Of a DNA stretch of 64,000 nucleotides, positions 24,128-35,196 are shown one piece after another. The stretch is from Capsicum annuum (lineage: Eukaryota; Streptophyta; Magnoliopsida; Solanales; Solanaceae), in assembly GCF_002878395.1 (NCBI RefSeq), contig NC_061120.1, forward strand, positions 99,195,876 through 99,259,875, written 5' to 3'. The number at the start of each line of letters is the position of its first letter. Position 1 is the stretch's first letter. The translations under genes and the position numbers were made by a program. Under the pieces are notes generated by a model that worked only from the letters and a program-made list of their open reading frames with translations, was not told the DNA's origin and ran no database searches.

Positions 24128-24330
24128 GGTTGATGTGTAGGTTTGGTATGTAAGTATTTATAAGAGTAGTTAGGTAGGTGAGGTATCCAATTTATTATAT
24201 TCATAAAATATTTATCAAATATTTTTTTCAATATGATTTTTCTTATATCTACAAATTCTATATTCTTAAGTACATACAAAACAAGTATTTTAAATTTATC
24301 TACCATTTTGTGAGATAAATAAGTATTCAT
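24124..24330 (-). CDS. EPRV copy 3 small ORF a
   Basis: Open for 68 aa, starting MNTYLSHKMVDKFKILVLYV. The block from MVDKF to KKIF is related to the start of ORF c. The tail after KKIF differs from copy 1, where one fewer A shifts the frame. It is the first small ORF after the viral poly(A) signal/leader start, about 500 nt downstream of the predicted transcription start. It overlaps ORF b by ATGA. Function unknown. Confidence 0.5.
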   Translation of the reverse strand: MNTYLSHKMVDKFKILVLYVLKNIEFVDIRKIILKKIFDKYFMNIINWIPHLPNYSYKYLHTKPTHQP

Positions 24331-24782
24331 TTTTCATATGATGCTTTTTTCAAAATATTTCCTTCAATCATACATATAAAAAAATATGATTATTTTAGAT
24401 TACTATATACTAGATTATTCTTAAATAACATATTCTTCAGTCACTATTAGCATGGTAATCTGGATATTTTTCCCATAAAAAGCGTCTCTACTCTGGCTAT
24501 TCCCCTATCACGGCTTTTTTGCCTCACTGGTTTCACCTGTAGGATGGCATAGTTCTTAGGGATTTTTCTCCTTTTCCACTTTGCTAATAAACTTCTTAGT
24601 ATGCTATTTTTCAAATAATTCTACTATAAAGTAACTAACATGAACTTATTTTATCATATCATGATTGTTAGGAATTTATGAATTTAGCTATTCATAATCA
24701 TAAATAAATATACCTGCTCTGGTAGGTTTGATAATTCTGGGCTATGTTTATCCATAGCTTTTGTTTAGAAATATATCTGTTT

Positions 24783-25120
24783 TTTATTAAATATTTAAAA
24801 GTTTGTTGTGAGGTAAGAGTGTTTGCTTCAACGCATGAAGGATTGCTTTCATTCTGCCTTCGATGCCTTTTATTTATAATGTAAACTTTTTACATCTTTG
24901 TACCTATAACTTTACACGTAACCTACCAACTTCAAAAAGTCTTCTAAACAGACAAAAACTAATTCAATCCTATAAGTCTATGAAGACTAAAATATCAAAG
25001 ACTAATAATGGCACATGTTTGCGAAAAGTTTTAAAGTAAATAGTATCTAACAAATAATTTACATAAAGTTTTCAAGAAAAAGTATCTATTTTTTCTTATG
25101 TCACTTTCAACTTTAATTAA
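24783..25120 (-). promoter_or_regulatory. EPRV copy 3 promoter and poly(A) signal
   Basis: On the minus strand a TATA box TATAAATA (24871-24878) is followed 83 bp later by AATAAA (24783-24788). In caulimovirids the pregenomic RNA starts about 30 bp after the TATA box and the poly(A) signal lies inside the terminal repeat (R), so it is skipped on the first pass and used on the second. By this logic transcription starts near 24845. The block lies between the transactivator ORF and the small-ORF leader. All three copies keep this layout. Confidence 0.7.
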
Positions 25121-25207
25121 CTTGTCTCTCTATTATTGCTCCATTGTTATCTTCTTCTTGTCGTATTTGCTGCTTTTCTATCTTCTTTCCAGCTAGGATG
25201 CTTATCT

Positions 25208-26108
25208 TCATTCTAGTTTTACGTCTAGTATAACGTTATCTTCTCCTTTATATCTCGAATATTGATGGTCTGGATATTTGTGTCCAATTATCTTGCAATA
25301 TCTTGTTAATAATCCATCTGAAATAAATCCTTTCTTAATTGTTCTTTATGTAGATTGTCTTTCTGGGTTAAGTAACGTCATTACCCATTGTCTGATATAT
25401 TTCATGTTTGTTTGTCGTAGTTCTCTTGAATTTGAATAAATCATTTTATGGTCTCTTGAATAATAGCGTCATATTGGGTTTCCATTGATATAATTATTTG
25501 CTAATTGTTAAATAGTTGTAGCTAGTCCAATAAGTCGTTTGTTTGCGTAGAAATCAGGTATCTCAATTCTAGGTAACTCTGGATGTTGTACAATATCTTT
25601 TGGTATAATCATATCTCTGGTTAATCCTAGTTTTACAACTTGTATAACTGGTTTGATCTCGTCGTATAATATCTCTACTGGTGCAGTATAAAACTTTATA
25701 TAAAATAGATTTCCTTTGGTTACTCTTTTATAAGTGGTGAATATTTTATGTAATTCTTCCATAGCTAATTGTTCTTCTCCATCTTGGGTATATATAGTAT
25801 TTAGTAATCCATAGTCGAAACAAGTTTTTATCAAGCTTGGGTTAGTTTTGGGTAGTGCGATTAGCTTGTTATGACCTTGCAATCTTTGGGTTATATAGTT
25901 TTTGTTTGGTTCTTAGATATCTGTAGATCTGGGGTTAAGGTTTAGAAAAGTTTGTACATTGTAGATATTTTCTATGTATCCTCAGGCTAGATGGTTATAA
26001 GCTTTTTTATCTTGGTTCAAACTATCTCGATATGTGGTAATTTATGGGGGTATGTACAAAGGGTATTTTTGTATTTTTGGTATAAATGGCTTCTTAAAGA
26101 TCTTATTG
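25208..26108 (-). pseudogene. EPRV copy 3 transactivator-like ORF, 5' truncated
   Basis: C-terminal two thirds of the last viral ORF, corresponding to the inclusion-body/translation transactivator (P6/TAV) of caulimovirids by position. Conserved blocks are QGHNKLIALPKTNPSLIKT (about 25880), TTYKRVTKGNLFYIKFY (about 25720) and IEIPDFYANKRLIGLATTI (about 25560). The N-terminal part is missing because an internal deletion fuses 26108 directly to the RT gene. Stops follow the IPDFYANK block. The region ends in a Cys/His-containing tail like copy 1. Confidence 0.75.
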
Positions 26109-27494
26109 TGGTATATATTCTCTTACTTGGTTTATTAATCCTATAAATGATTGTAGTTTCTTTTTTGTATCTAATTCTTCTTTTGAATTTATTATTTTTT
26201 GTACCATATCTTGTTGCATTTTTACTCCACTTTTATCTATTTGTATTACTAAAAACTCTATCTCATTTTTCATAATTTCAGCTTTCTTTTCACTTAAACT
26301 TATTCCCGATTTTTCTATTATATCTATAAATTATTTTAATAATTTTAAATGTTTCTCTTTTATTTTTGTATATAGTAGTATATCATCTATGTATACTATA
26401 AAATTAGGTAATTGTTTAAAATAACTATCCAGAAAATGTTGATATCTACCTGGTGCATTTTTATATCCAAATGATAATACGTTTCATTCATAAAATCATT
26501 ATGGTACCGTAAATGCGGTTAGTTCCTTAGATTCTTCTTCTATCTTTAAGTGGTAAAATCTTGATTTACAGTCAAATTTACTAAAATAGTTATATCCTTG
26601 TATTTGTCTTATTTTTAATATTTGATTTAGTATTGGATAATTATATTTCATAGTTTTTGCATTTAAATTTCTATAATCAATAACCATTCTACTTTTACCT
26701 CTTTTTTCTTCACTATGTTCATTTACTATAAATACTAGACTATTGTGTTTACTATTACTATTTTGTATATACTTTTTTTCTAATAATTCATCTATATGCA
26801 TTTTAAATTCTTTTAAATCATCAAAATTATATGTTAATGATTTTTGAGTTGTTATGCTATTTTTATCTATTAATTCAATTTTTATAGTAGTTTTATGTTT
26901 TTTCCATCCTTTTAATGGATATTCACTATATAATTGTCTTAATTTTTTCTTTATTATTTCTACCTTATCTATTGAATATATAGTTATTTCTTTTTTATTT
27001 ATCGAAAATACAACTAGTTCTACTGTGTCTTCTGTATTTTTTATATTTCCTAACTTTTGTGTAATTTTTTCACTTCCTTCTATCCAATCAGTTTTCTTTC
27101 TTATTTTATTAATAACTCTTTTTGCCCTTATTTTTTGTTTACATGGTGTTATAAACCACCAATCTGTTTTAGTTATTATATGTGGGTATAATTTATCTAA
27201 AAATTGCATTCCTAAAAGCATATCTTTTGATGTTAGTGCATAATTATAGATTTCTTCTATTGTTATTATTTTATCTCATATCTGTATTTTTACATTTTTA
27301 ACTTTGTTTGTAATTAAGCTTCCTTCATTATTAAATCCTTTGACTACTATTGGTGTTTTTAATTTATTCCAGTTACTTTTTGGTAAACAGTTGTATCTAC
27401 ATAAGTTTGCTTCTGCTCCTGTATCTATCATAGGTGTATAATACCTATTATAATATCCTTCTACTATTATTTTTACAAGTACATATATTTTCAT
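26109..27494 (-). pseudogene. EPRV copy 3 protease-RT, RNase H deleted
   Basis: Starts at 27494 with MKIYVLVKIIVEGYYNRYYT followed by the aspartic protease loop MIDTGAEANLC. RT spans about 26870-26200 (ELLEKKYIQ, then RMVIDYRNLNAKTMKYNYPI), with the catalytic YIDD box at 26382-26393. The gene is cut at 26109 after the RT thumb region (the equivalent of LVNQVREYIP). The RNase H and the start of the following ORF, about 850 bp compared with copy 1, are gone. Frameshifts lie between protease and RT and before YIDD. Confidence 0.85.
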
Positions 27495-28749
27495 ATCATG
27501 TTAAAGTTCTTTTTATGAATAATCTTTCTTTATTGTATGTTATAAATAATTGTGTATGTTCTATATTGTATGGTTTTACTTGTTATAACCATTTTATTCC
27601 TAATATTATGTCTGCTTTTTACATTCCTACCTTTATTTCAAATTCTATTTTTATTTTTCTGACTCATATTATTATTTCTTTTTCTGTCGTATCTTTAATG
27701 TTTATTAGACTCCTTGGTAGATCTGGACATATATCACTATTAGATTTTATTTCTTCACTTTTTACTAGATATTATGCTATATAATTTTCTTCTTGTCCTG
27801 TGTTTAAGAGTATTAAATATTCTTTTTCATTTATCGTTCCTGTTATATAATATTGATTAAAATTAACTATTGAAGTTGTTTCATAACTTGTTCTTTTTGA
27901 TGAGCTTGATGATTCTGGGTTTCATAAGCTATTCTTTTTGTTATACTTATTCTGTCATTTATTATTTCTAAATCTTCTTCTATATTTATGTCTTTGTAAC
28001 TATAATCATTATTATCAATTGTTTTTACAAATTATTCAAAAGGACTTTCTATTTGTATTTTGTTAATTTTTTTTCCTATTATTTTATATTTTGTTGTTAA
28101 GTACATATAGATTTTTACATCTTGCTGTAAATATTTTACTTCCTGAGATTAGTTCTATTTCTTGATATTTTCTAATATAATACTAATGATTTATTTATAT
28201 TTTTTTCTGTTATTGCTACTGAATAATTCGCACTTATTATAAATTTAAATTTTTGGTATATTAAATTTCCTTTTATGGCTGTTATTATACTTTTTTTCAT
28301 AGGATTTATAATTCTATCATCTGCTAAATATAATTCTATTGGTGTATCTATTCCTTCTCTAAAACATGTTTTTATTAATATCTCTGTTCCTCCAAGATAT
28401 ACATATTTTATTGAGTCTTTACTTTTTATATCGTTTATTTCTTTATTAATTATTCTTTTTGTCACTAGTGGTAAACTAGCTCTTCCTTTTGCATATCTAC
28501 AGTCTATTATATATATTCTTTTTGGCTTACTACGTAGTATTCTTCCTTTTTTTCTACTAAATATATTTTTTATTGTCTTTCTACACTTAAGTCTAACTCT
28601 TTTCCTTTTATTTCGTCAAATATATTACTGTCAAATATTATTTTTTGATCTGTTCCTTTTTCATTTAAATATTCTTCCTTTGTTATTATTTTTATTTCTT
28701 CTTCAGTTATTTGGTTTATTTTTATATCTTCTTTAGTTATTTGATTCAT
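27492..28749 (-). pseudogene. EPRV copy 3 movement protein
   Basis: 30K-superfamily movement protein remnant (cell-to-cell transport through plasmodesmata). The start is at 28749, overlapping the end of the coat ORF. The core block at 28172-28465 includes IKYVYLGGTEILIKTCFREG, then DTPIELYLADDRI with the conserved LxDxRI-type signature, then AIKGNLIYQKFKFIISANYS. Several frameshifts break the rest. The end overlaps the protease-RT start at 27494, the usual tight packing of caulimovirid genes. Confidence 0.75.
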
Positions 28750-30523
28750 CTAATTCACTATCTATTTCATTATCTGTTTCATCCTCCGAAATTTTATATA
28801 TACTATCTTCACTTTCTAATTCATAATCTATATAATTTATCTGCATATATTCGTATTTTTTATTTTTATTTTTGATATTTGTTTATTTTTTGAGTTTCTT
28901 GGTAATTTACAATCTCTAGCTAAATGTCCTAGTTTTCCACAATTATAACAAGTACATTCTTTTAAAGATTTCTTTTTTCTATATGGTCTTTAATGTTTAT
29001 AATTTTTTACATAATATCTTTTTATTTGGTTTCTTATATATATATTTTGATTTTTTGTATTTCTTATAGCTTTTTCTTTTCTTATAATATCTTTCTTCAC
29101 ATCTAAAATGAGGTGCTATTTTATCTTTGCAATATGCTAAATTTCTTATTAATATTTTTTTTTTAATTTCTTCTCTATATTTTTCACATAGATTTCTAAA
29201 CCATTGTTGTAAAAATTTTATTCTTCCACCTAGGGTATTTAATATTTTTTCTTCATTCCAACTTTTTATTATTTTTGAACTAAATGGTTAAGGTAATTTA
29301 CTAAAATATAATTTTCTTATTTCTTTACTTTCTTCTATATTATATGTTCCTTTATAATAATATTCTTTAAATGTGCACGTATACTCATCTATATAGCACA
29401 TATTACATATTGCTAATTGTAACATTAAATTCCTATTTGTATCTTTCTCTTTAATTTGCTCTTCTTCTTTTATTGTTATACTACTAAATTCTTCCCTTAT
29501 AGCTATTTCATATTTTTTTCAATATTTCTGTTGGTAGTATGTTAGTAGGTGTTGATGTTTCTTCTATTTTATTATCTGATCTTAGTACTTTTTTACTTGC
29601 TTTGGCTAGGTTTAAAAACCATAATTTTACTGTTCCTATTAATGTCTTTTCTATATATTCTGGTGTATTTGTTGTATCTATTTTATTATCTAATAATTAT
29701 TTTGACATGTATCCTAACCATAGTTGTATTATTTTATTTGTATCTATTACTCAGTCTAAATCTAAAAAGTTGTAATTAATTATTTATTTTGGTGTCCATT
29801 TTTTATATTCATCTTTTGAATTATATCTTTTAAACTTATTTTTGTAATTATAGGTTGGTTTTCTTATTTCTGATGTACTAGATATTATATTTTTATCTAG
29901 AGTATTTACTTCTGTATTTATTAGTTCTAGATTTTCTTTATTAATTACTTCTTGTTTTTCATTAATTTCTAGTTTTCCTATGTTTTCTAAAATTTTTGTA
30001 TATGTTTCACTATCTTCCTAATTATAATTATCTGTTTCTTCGGCATCTATTGTATTTATTTCTAATTCACTGGTTTTTGGTTCTTTATTTTTTATTTCTA
30101 ATTTTTTTTAAATTGATTTATCTCAATTAATAATTTTTGTTGTTTATCTTTTTCTTTCTGTCTCTTTTTATATAAATCTTTTAGCATTTGTAGTTCTTTT
30201 TCTAATTCAGCAATCCTACTATTTTTAGTTTCTTCTATTTTTCGTATTTTTTCTGTGGTTTGTTGTTTTATTTTATCTATTTCATTTTTTTTGTCGGTCT
30301 CTTCGTTTTCTCTTGCTATTCTTACCATGACTATCAACTTATCTTCTAATTTTAATTCTTCTTTTTCTAACATTAAATATAAATGTTCACCTATTTTCTT
30401 ATATCTTCTTCCTAAATTAGAGCATACTATTTTTATTTTTAATCCTTCGTGATTTTCATATATTTTTTTCATCTATTATAAATTCTTCTTTGTTTATTTT
30501 ATTTAAATGTATATAGGTTATGT

Positions 30524-30574
<51 letters not shown>

Positions 30575-30757
30575 TAGACTATCTATTGTTGATTCTAAAT
30601 TTGATATTTCTTCTTTTTGTACATTTACTGAGTTTTTACTAACTCCAACAATTATGTTATATTGTAGTTTTCCTATCCTTATTTATAATTTTTTACGTTT
30701 TTCAGATATTATTTGTTTTAATTTTTTACACTGTTGTGGTTTTTGTACGTTATTCAT
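28733..30757 (-). pseudogene. EPRV copy 3 ORF1: coiled coil and coat protein
   Basis: About 670 codons from ATG at 30757 (MNNVQK) to 28733. Order: an N-terminal charged segment, a (TA)n-coded Tyr-Ile run, a coiled-coil-like Lys/Glu-rich segment (30098-30472), a capsid-like region (about 29800-29100), a very basic Lys/Tyr stretch, a retroviral-type zinc knuckle CYNCGKLGHLARDC at 28909-28950 (CX2CX4HX4C, intact in this copy), and an acidic tail. A zinc knuckle after a basic stretch marks the caulimovirid coat protein. Stops and frameshifts are scattered. Confidence 0.8.
30526..30572. repeat. TA microsatellite inside EPRV ORF1 (copy 3)
   Basis: About 47 bp of TA dinucleotides located inside the coat ORF reading region. 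In the minus-strand frame it codes alternating Tyr and Ile. Copy 2 has a shorter run at the same place (38198-38234), so the repeat was already in the virus and changed length after integration. Confidence 0.9.
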
Positions 30758-30853
30758 CTAAACAAATATTATAAATATTGTTTTAGTACATATCTAAATC
30801 TAATTATTAAATAAATCCAAATCTATACTAATTTCGTAACTTTAATTAGCATA

Positions 30854-30866
30854 GGATCTGATACCA
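30854..30866 (-). promoter_or_regulatory. EPRV PBS, start of copy 3
   Basis: TGGTATCAGATCC on the minus strand, very close to the plant initiator tRNA-Met complement TGGTATCAGAGC. It sets the origin of minus-strand DNA synthesis and by convention nucleotide 1 of the circular genome. It is followed 97 nt later by the start codon of ORF1. Confidence 0.85.
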
Positions 30867-31640
30867 ATTGTAGGGGATGTGGATAACTTGGGTAATAAAT
30901 AGATCTATTATAGTTCTAAATTTGTTTTCATTAATTTTTCTATTAATTATATATCTTTCATATCCATTTTCCAATATTCGTAATTTATCATGGTTGATGT
31001 GTAGGATTGGTATGTAAGTATTTATAAGAGTAGTTAGGTAGGTGAGGTATGTAATTTATTTCAGCCATAAAATATTTATCAAATATTTTTCAATATGATT
31101 TTACTTATCTACAATTTCTATATCCTTAAGTACATACAAAACAAGTATTTTAAATTTATCTACCATTTCGTCAAATAAATAAGTATTCATTTTTCATATG
31201 ATGCTTTTTTCAAAATATTTCCTTCAATCATACACATAACAAAATATGATCATTTTAGATTACTATATACTAGATTATTCTTAAATAACATATTCTTTGA
31301 TCACTATTAGCATGGTAATCTGGATACTTTTTCCTTAAATAGCGCCTCTACTCTGGCTACTCCCCTATCATGGCTTTCTTGCCTCATCGGTTTCACCTTT
31401 AGGATGGCATAGTTCTTAGGGATTTTTCTCCTTTTCCACTCTGCTAATAAATTTTTTAACATGCTATTTTGCGAATAATTCTACTATAAAGCAACTAATA
31501 TGAACTTATTTTATCATATCATGATTGTTAGGAATTTATGAATTTAGCTATTCATAATCATAAATAAATATACCTGTTCTGGTAGGTTTGATAATTTTGG
31601 GCTTTGTTCATCCATAGCTTTTGCTTTGAAATATATCTGC
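30867..31640 (-). pseudogene. EPRV copy 2 leader with small ORFs a and b remnants
   Basis: The small-ORF region of copy 2 is short. ORF a starts at 31190 and stops early after a small deletion (GTAGATAAG then TAA). ORF b starts at 30991 and runs into a deletion joint near 30918, which removes ORFs c, d and most of e, about 930 bp compared with copy 1 (38581-39515). After the joint the last part of ORF e and the PBS resume. Confidence 0.7.
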
Positions 31641-31642
31641 TT

Positions 31643-31990
31643 TTTATTAAATATTCAAAAGTTTGTTGTGAGGGAAGAGTGTTTGCTTCAACGCATGAAG
31701 GCTTGCTTTCATTCTGCCTTTGATGCCTTTTGTTTATAATGTAAATTTTTTACATCTTTGTACCTATAATTTTACACGTAACCTACCAACTTCAAAAAGT
31801 CTTCTAAAAAGACAAAAACTGATTAAATCCTATCAGTCTATGAAGACTAAATTATCAAAGACTAATAATGGCACATATTTGCCAAAAGCCTTAAAGTAAA
31901 TAGTATCTAATAAATAATTTACGTTATGTTTTCAAGAAAAAGTATCTATTCTTCCATATATCACTTTCAACTTTAGTTAACTTGTCTTTC
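31643..31990 (-). promoter_or_regulatory. EPRV copy 2 promoter and poly(A) signal
   Basis: Same block as in copies 1 and 3. The TATA box is altered to TATAAACA (31731-31738) and AATAAA lies at 31643-31648. Upstream sequence 31790-31940 aligns with the other two copies with scattered differences. Confidence 0.65.
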
Positions 31991-32067
31991 TATTACTGCT
32001 CCGTTGTTATCTTCTTCTTGTTATATTTGCTGCTTTTCTATCTTCTTTCCAGATGGCATGCTTATCT

Positions 32068-33308
32068 TCATTCTAGTTGTACGTCTTGTATAATGTTATC
32101 TTCTCCTTTACATCTCAAACATTCATGGTATGGATATTTGTGCCCAATTATCTTGAAATATCTTGTTAATAATCCAACTGAAATAAATCTTTTCTTAGTT
32201 GCTCTTGCAATAGATTGTTTTTATGGGTTAAGTAACGCCATTACCCATTGTCTGACATCTTCCATATCTGTTTGTCGTAGTTCTCTTGAATTTGAATAAA
32301 TCATTTTATAGTCTCTTGAATAATAGCTCCATATTGGGTTTCCATTGATATAATTATTTGCTAATTTTTGAATAATCATAGCTAGTACAATAAGTCGTTT
32401 ATTTGCATAGAAATCAGGTATCTCAATTCTAGGTATCTCTGGTTGCTGTACAATATCTTTCGGTATAAACATATCTATGATTAATCCTATTTTTACAACT
32501 TATATAACTGGTTTGATCTCGTCTTATAATATTTCTGCTTGTGCAGTATAAAACTGTATATAAAATAGATTTCCTTTGGTTACTCTTTTATAAGTGGTGA
32601 ATATTTTATGTAATTCTTCCATAGCTGATAGTCCTTCTCCATCTTGGGTATATATGGTATTTAATAATCTATAGTCGAAATAAGTTTTTACTAAGCTTGG
32701 GTTAGTTTTAGGTAGTGCGATTAACTTGTTATGACCTTGCAATCTTTGGGTTATATAGTTTGTGTTTGGTTCTTGGATATCTGTAGCTCTGGTGTTAAGG
32801 TTTAGAAAAGTTTATATTTTGTAGATATTTTCTATGTATCCTCGGGCTAGATGGTTATAAGTTTTTGTATCTTGGTTCAAACTATCTCAATATATGTTAA
32901 TTTGTTGGGGTATGTGGAAGGGGATTTTTTGTATTTTTGGTATAAATGGTTTCTCAAAGATCTTATTCATGTTCATGTTCTGGTATCTTTGTCCACTAAC
33001 TCCTTTGCTTGTACCTGCAATTGTAGATAGATAAATGTTATGGGTTTTATGGAGTGTCTCAACGTCTCCTTTTAGTTCTGAATTTTAATGTCTTCCGATC
33101 GACATAGCTCTGCACACTACTGAGTTAGCTGATTTGTAGCTTCAGACTTCAGTTTAACTTCATTAGTCTTTAGCTTTTCTATTTTATTACACATACTGTC
33201 CACTTTTATTGAAAGCGTAGTTATGGTTTTGAGTATCTTTTCTAAAACATCATCTTCTATTATATCAGTCTGTGTAGTTTTGTCTTGATATTTAATCTGC
33301 AATATCAT
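32068..33308 (-). pseudogene. EPRV copy 2 transactivator-like ORF
   Basis: Starts at 33308 (MILQIKYQDK), overlapping the end of the RNase H gene by about 44 nt. The N-terminal part is heptad-like (LEKILKTITTLSIKVDSM). A stop follows NQLTQ near 33117. Middle and C-terminal blocks match copy 1 (LIALPKTNPSLVKT, then IEIPDFYANKRLIVLAMI at 32400). Position after RT and before the promoter is that of the caulimovirid P6/transactivator, but I do not see a strong P6 signature motif, so the assignment is by position. Confidence 0.7.
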
Positions 33309-35196
33309 TTTTGTTAGTACTAATTACTTCAATTGTAAATGTAAAATTTAATATATTCAATACTAGTCTCCGAATCTCTTTTATTGTAACTGAATTTTGT
33401 ATTTTCTTTGTTAGCCACCACTAAACCTGGGTATTATCTGTTCTCACAATAAATTGGTTATATAAAATATATGGTTCAAATGTTGATAAACATTTATATA
33501 ACAAACATAATTCTTTTCTATTTATTTTCCATTTTATTTCTGTTTCATTAAATGTACCTGAGTATTATCTGCAATGATGTTCTAATTTTTCATTTTCGTA
33601 TCTATATTTAGGTACTCCTCCATAACTATATTCACTTGCATCTGCTTCTACTACATATGTAAATTTTTTATTTTCATCTAGGAATTGTAATTTTGGTAAC
33701 TTTTTACAAAGTATTTTTATTTTTTGAACTTGTTTTTTATCTTCTTCGTTGTAATTATATTCTACATCCTTTTTAAATTTTTTCTGTAAAGGCTTTAGGT
33801 TTTCTGCTAATTTTGGTATATATTCTCTTACTTGGTTTACTAATCCTGAAAATGATTGTAATTTCTTTTTTGTATCTAATTCTTCGTTTGATTTTATTAT
33901 TTTTTGTACTATACGTTGTGGCATTTTTACTCCACTTTTATCTATTTGTATTCCTAAAAACTCTATCTGGTTTTCATAATTTCGGCTTTCTTTTCACTTA
34001 AACTTATTCCTGATTTTTCTATTATATCTATAAATTGTTCTAATAATTTTAAATGTCCTCTTTAGTTTTTGTATATAGTAGTATATCATCTATGTATACT
34101 ATACAATTAGGTAATTGTTTAAAATAACTATCCATAAAATGTTGATATCTACCTGGTGCATTTTTATATCCAAATGGTAATATGTTCCATTCATAAAATC
34201 CATGTGGTACCGTAAATGCGGTTAATTCCTTAGATTCTTCTTCTATCTTTAAGTGGTAAAATCCTGATTTACAGTTAAATTTACTAAAATAGCTATATCC
34301 TTGTATTTGTCTTATTTTTAATATCTTATTTAGTATTGGATAATTATATGTCATAGTTTTTGCATTTAAATTTCTATAATCAATAACCATTCTACTTTTG
34401 CCTCTTTTTTGCTCACTATGTTTATTTAATATAAATGTTGGACTATTGTGTTTAGTATTACTTTTTAGTATATACTGTTTTTCTAATAATTCATCTATAT
34501 GCATTTTAAATTCTTTTAAATCAATAAAATTATATGTTAATTTTTTTTGAGTTATTATGCTATTTTTATCTATTAATTCAATTTTTATAGTAGTTTTATG
34601 TTTTTTTCATCCTTTTAATGGATCTTCACTATACAATTGTTTTAATCTTTTCTTTATTATTTCTACCTTAACTATTGAAAATATAGTTATTTCTTTTTTA
34701 TTTATCGAAAATATAACTAGTTCTACTGTGTCTTCTGTATTTTTTATATTTTCTTTCTTTTGTGTAATTTTTTCACTTCCTTCTATCCAATTAGTTTTCT
34801 TTCATATTTTATTAATAACTCTTTTTGCCCTTATTTTTTGCTTACATGGTGTTGTAAATCACCAATCTGTTTTAGTTATTATATGTGGATATAATTTATC
34901 TAAAAATGACATTCCTAAAAGCATATCTTTTGATGTTAGTTCATAATTATAGATTTCATCTATTGTTATTATTTTATCCTATTACTGTATTTTACATTTT
35001 TAGCTTTATTTGTAATTAAGCTTCCTTTATTATTAAATCCTTTGACTACTATTGGTGTTTTTAATTTATCACATTTACTTTCTGGTAAACAGTTGTATCT
35101 ACATAAGTTTGCTTCTGCTCCTGTATCTAAAATAGGTGTATAATACCTATTATAATATCCTTCTACTATTATTTTTACAAGTACATATATTTTCAT
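33265..35196 (-). pseudogene. EPRV copy 2 protease-RT-RNase H
   Basis: Full-length frame region of about 640 codons: protease loop ILDTGAEANLC near 35130, RT from about 34560, SRMVIDYRNLNAKTMTYNYP near 34380, catalytic YIDD at 34085-34096, thumb LVNQVREYIPKLAENLKPLQ near 33820, RNase H with VVEADASEYSYGG near 33640 and the D-N-T block near 33420. Frameshifts near 34980, 34045 and 33565 split it. Replicates the genome via RNA in the family. Dead here. Confidence 0.85.

Noticed and set aside
26854..27243. Long plus-strand ORFs rich in Phe, Leu, Ile (also 28275-28736, 34557-34946, 36662-36973, 37750-38022), looking like membrane proteins
   Set aside because: They are antisense to the viral protease-RT, movement and coat genes. 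A-rich coding DNA read backwards gives T-rich codons, hence hydrophobic strings. The minus-strand frames carry the recognisable domains.
30854..30866. A tRNA gene at the tRNA-Met-like sequence
   Set aside because: Only a 13-base complement to the tRNA 3' end is present, without cloverleaf arms; it is a primer-binding site.
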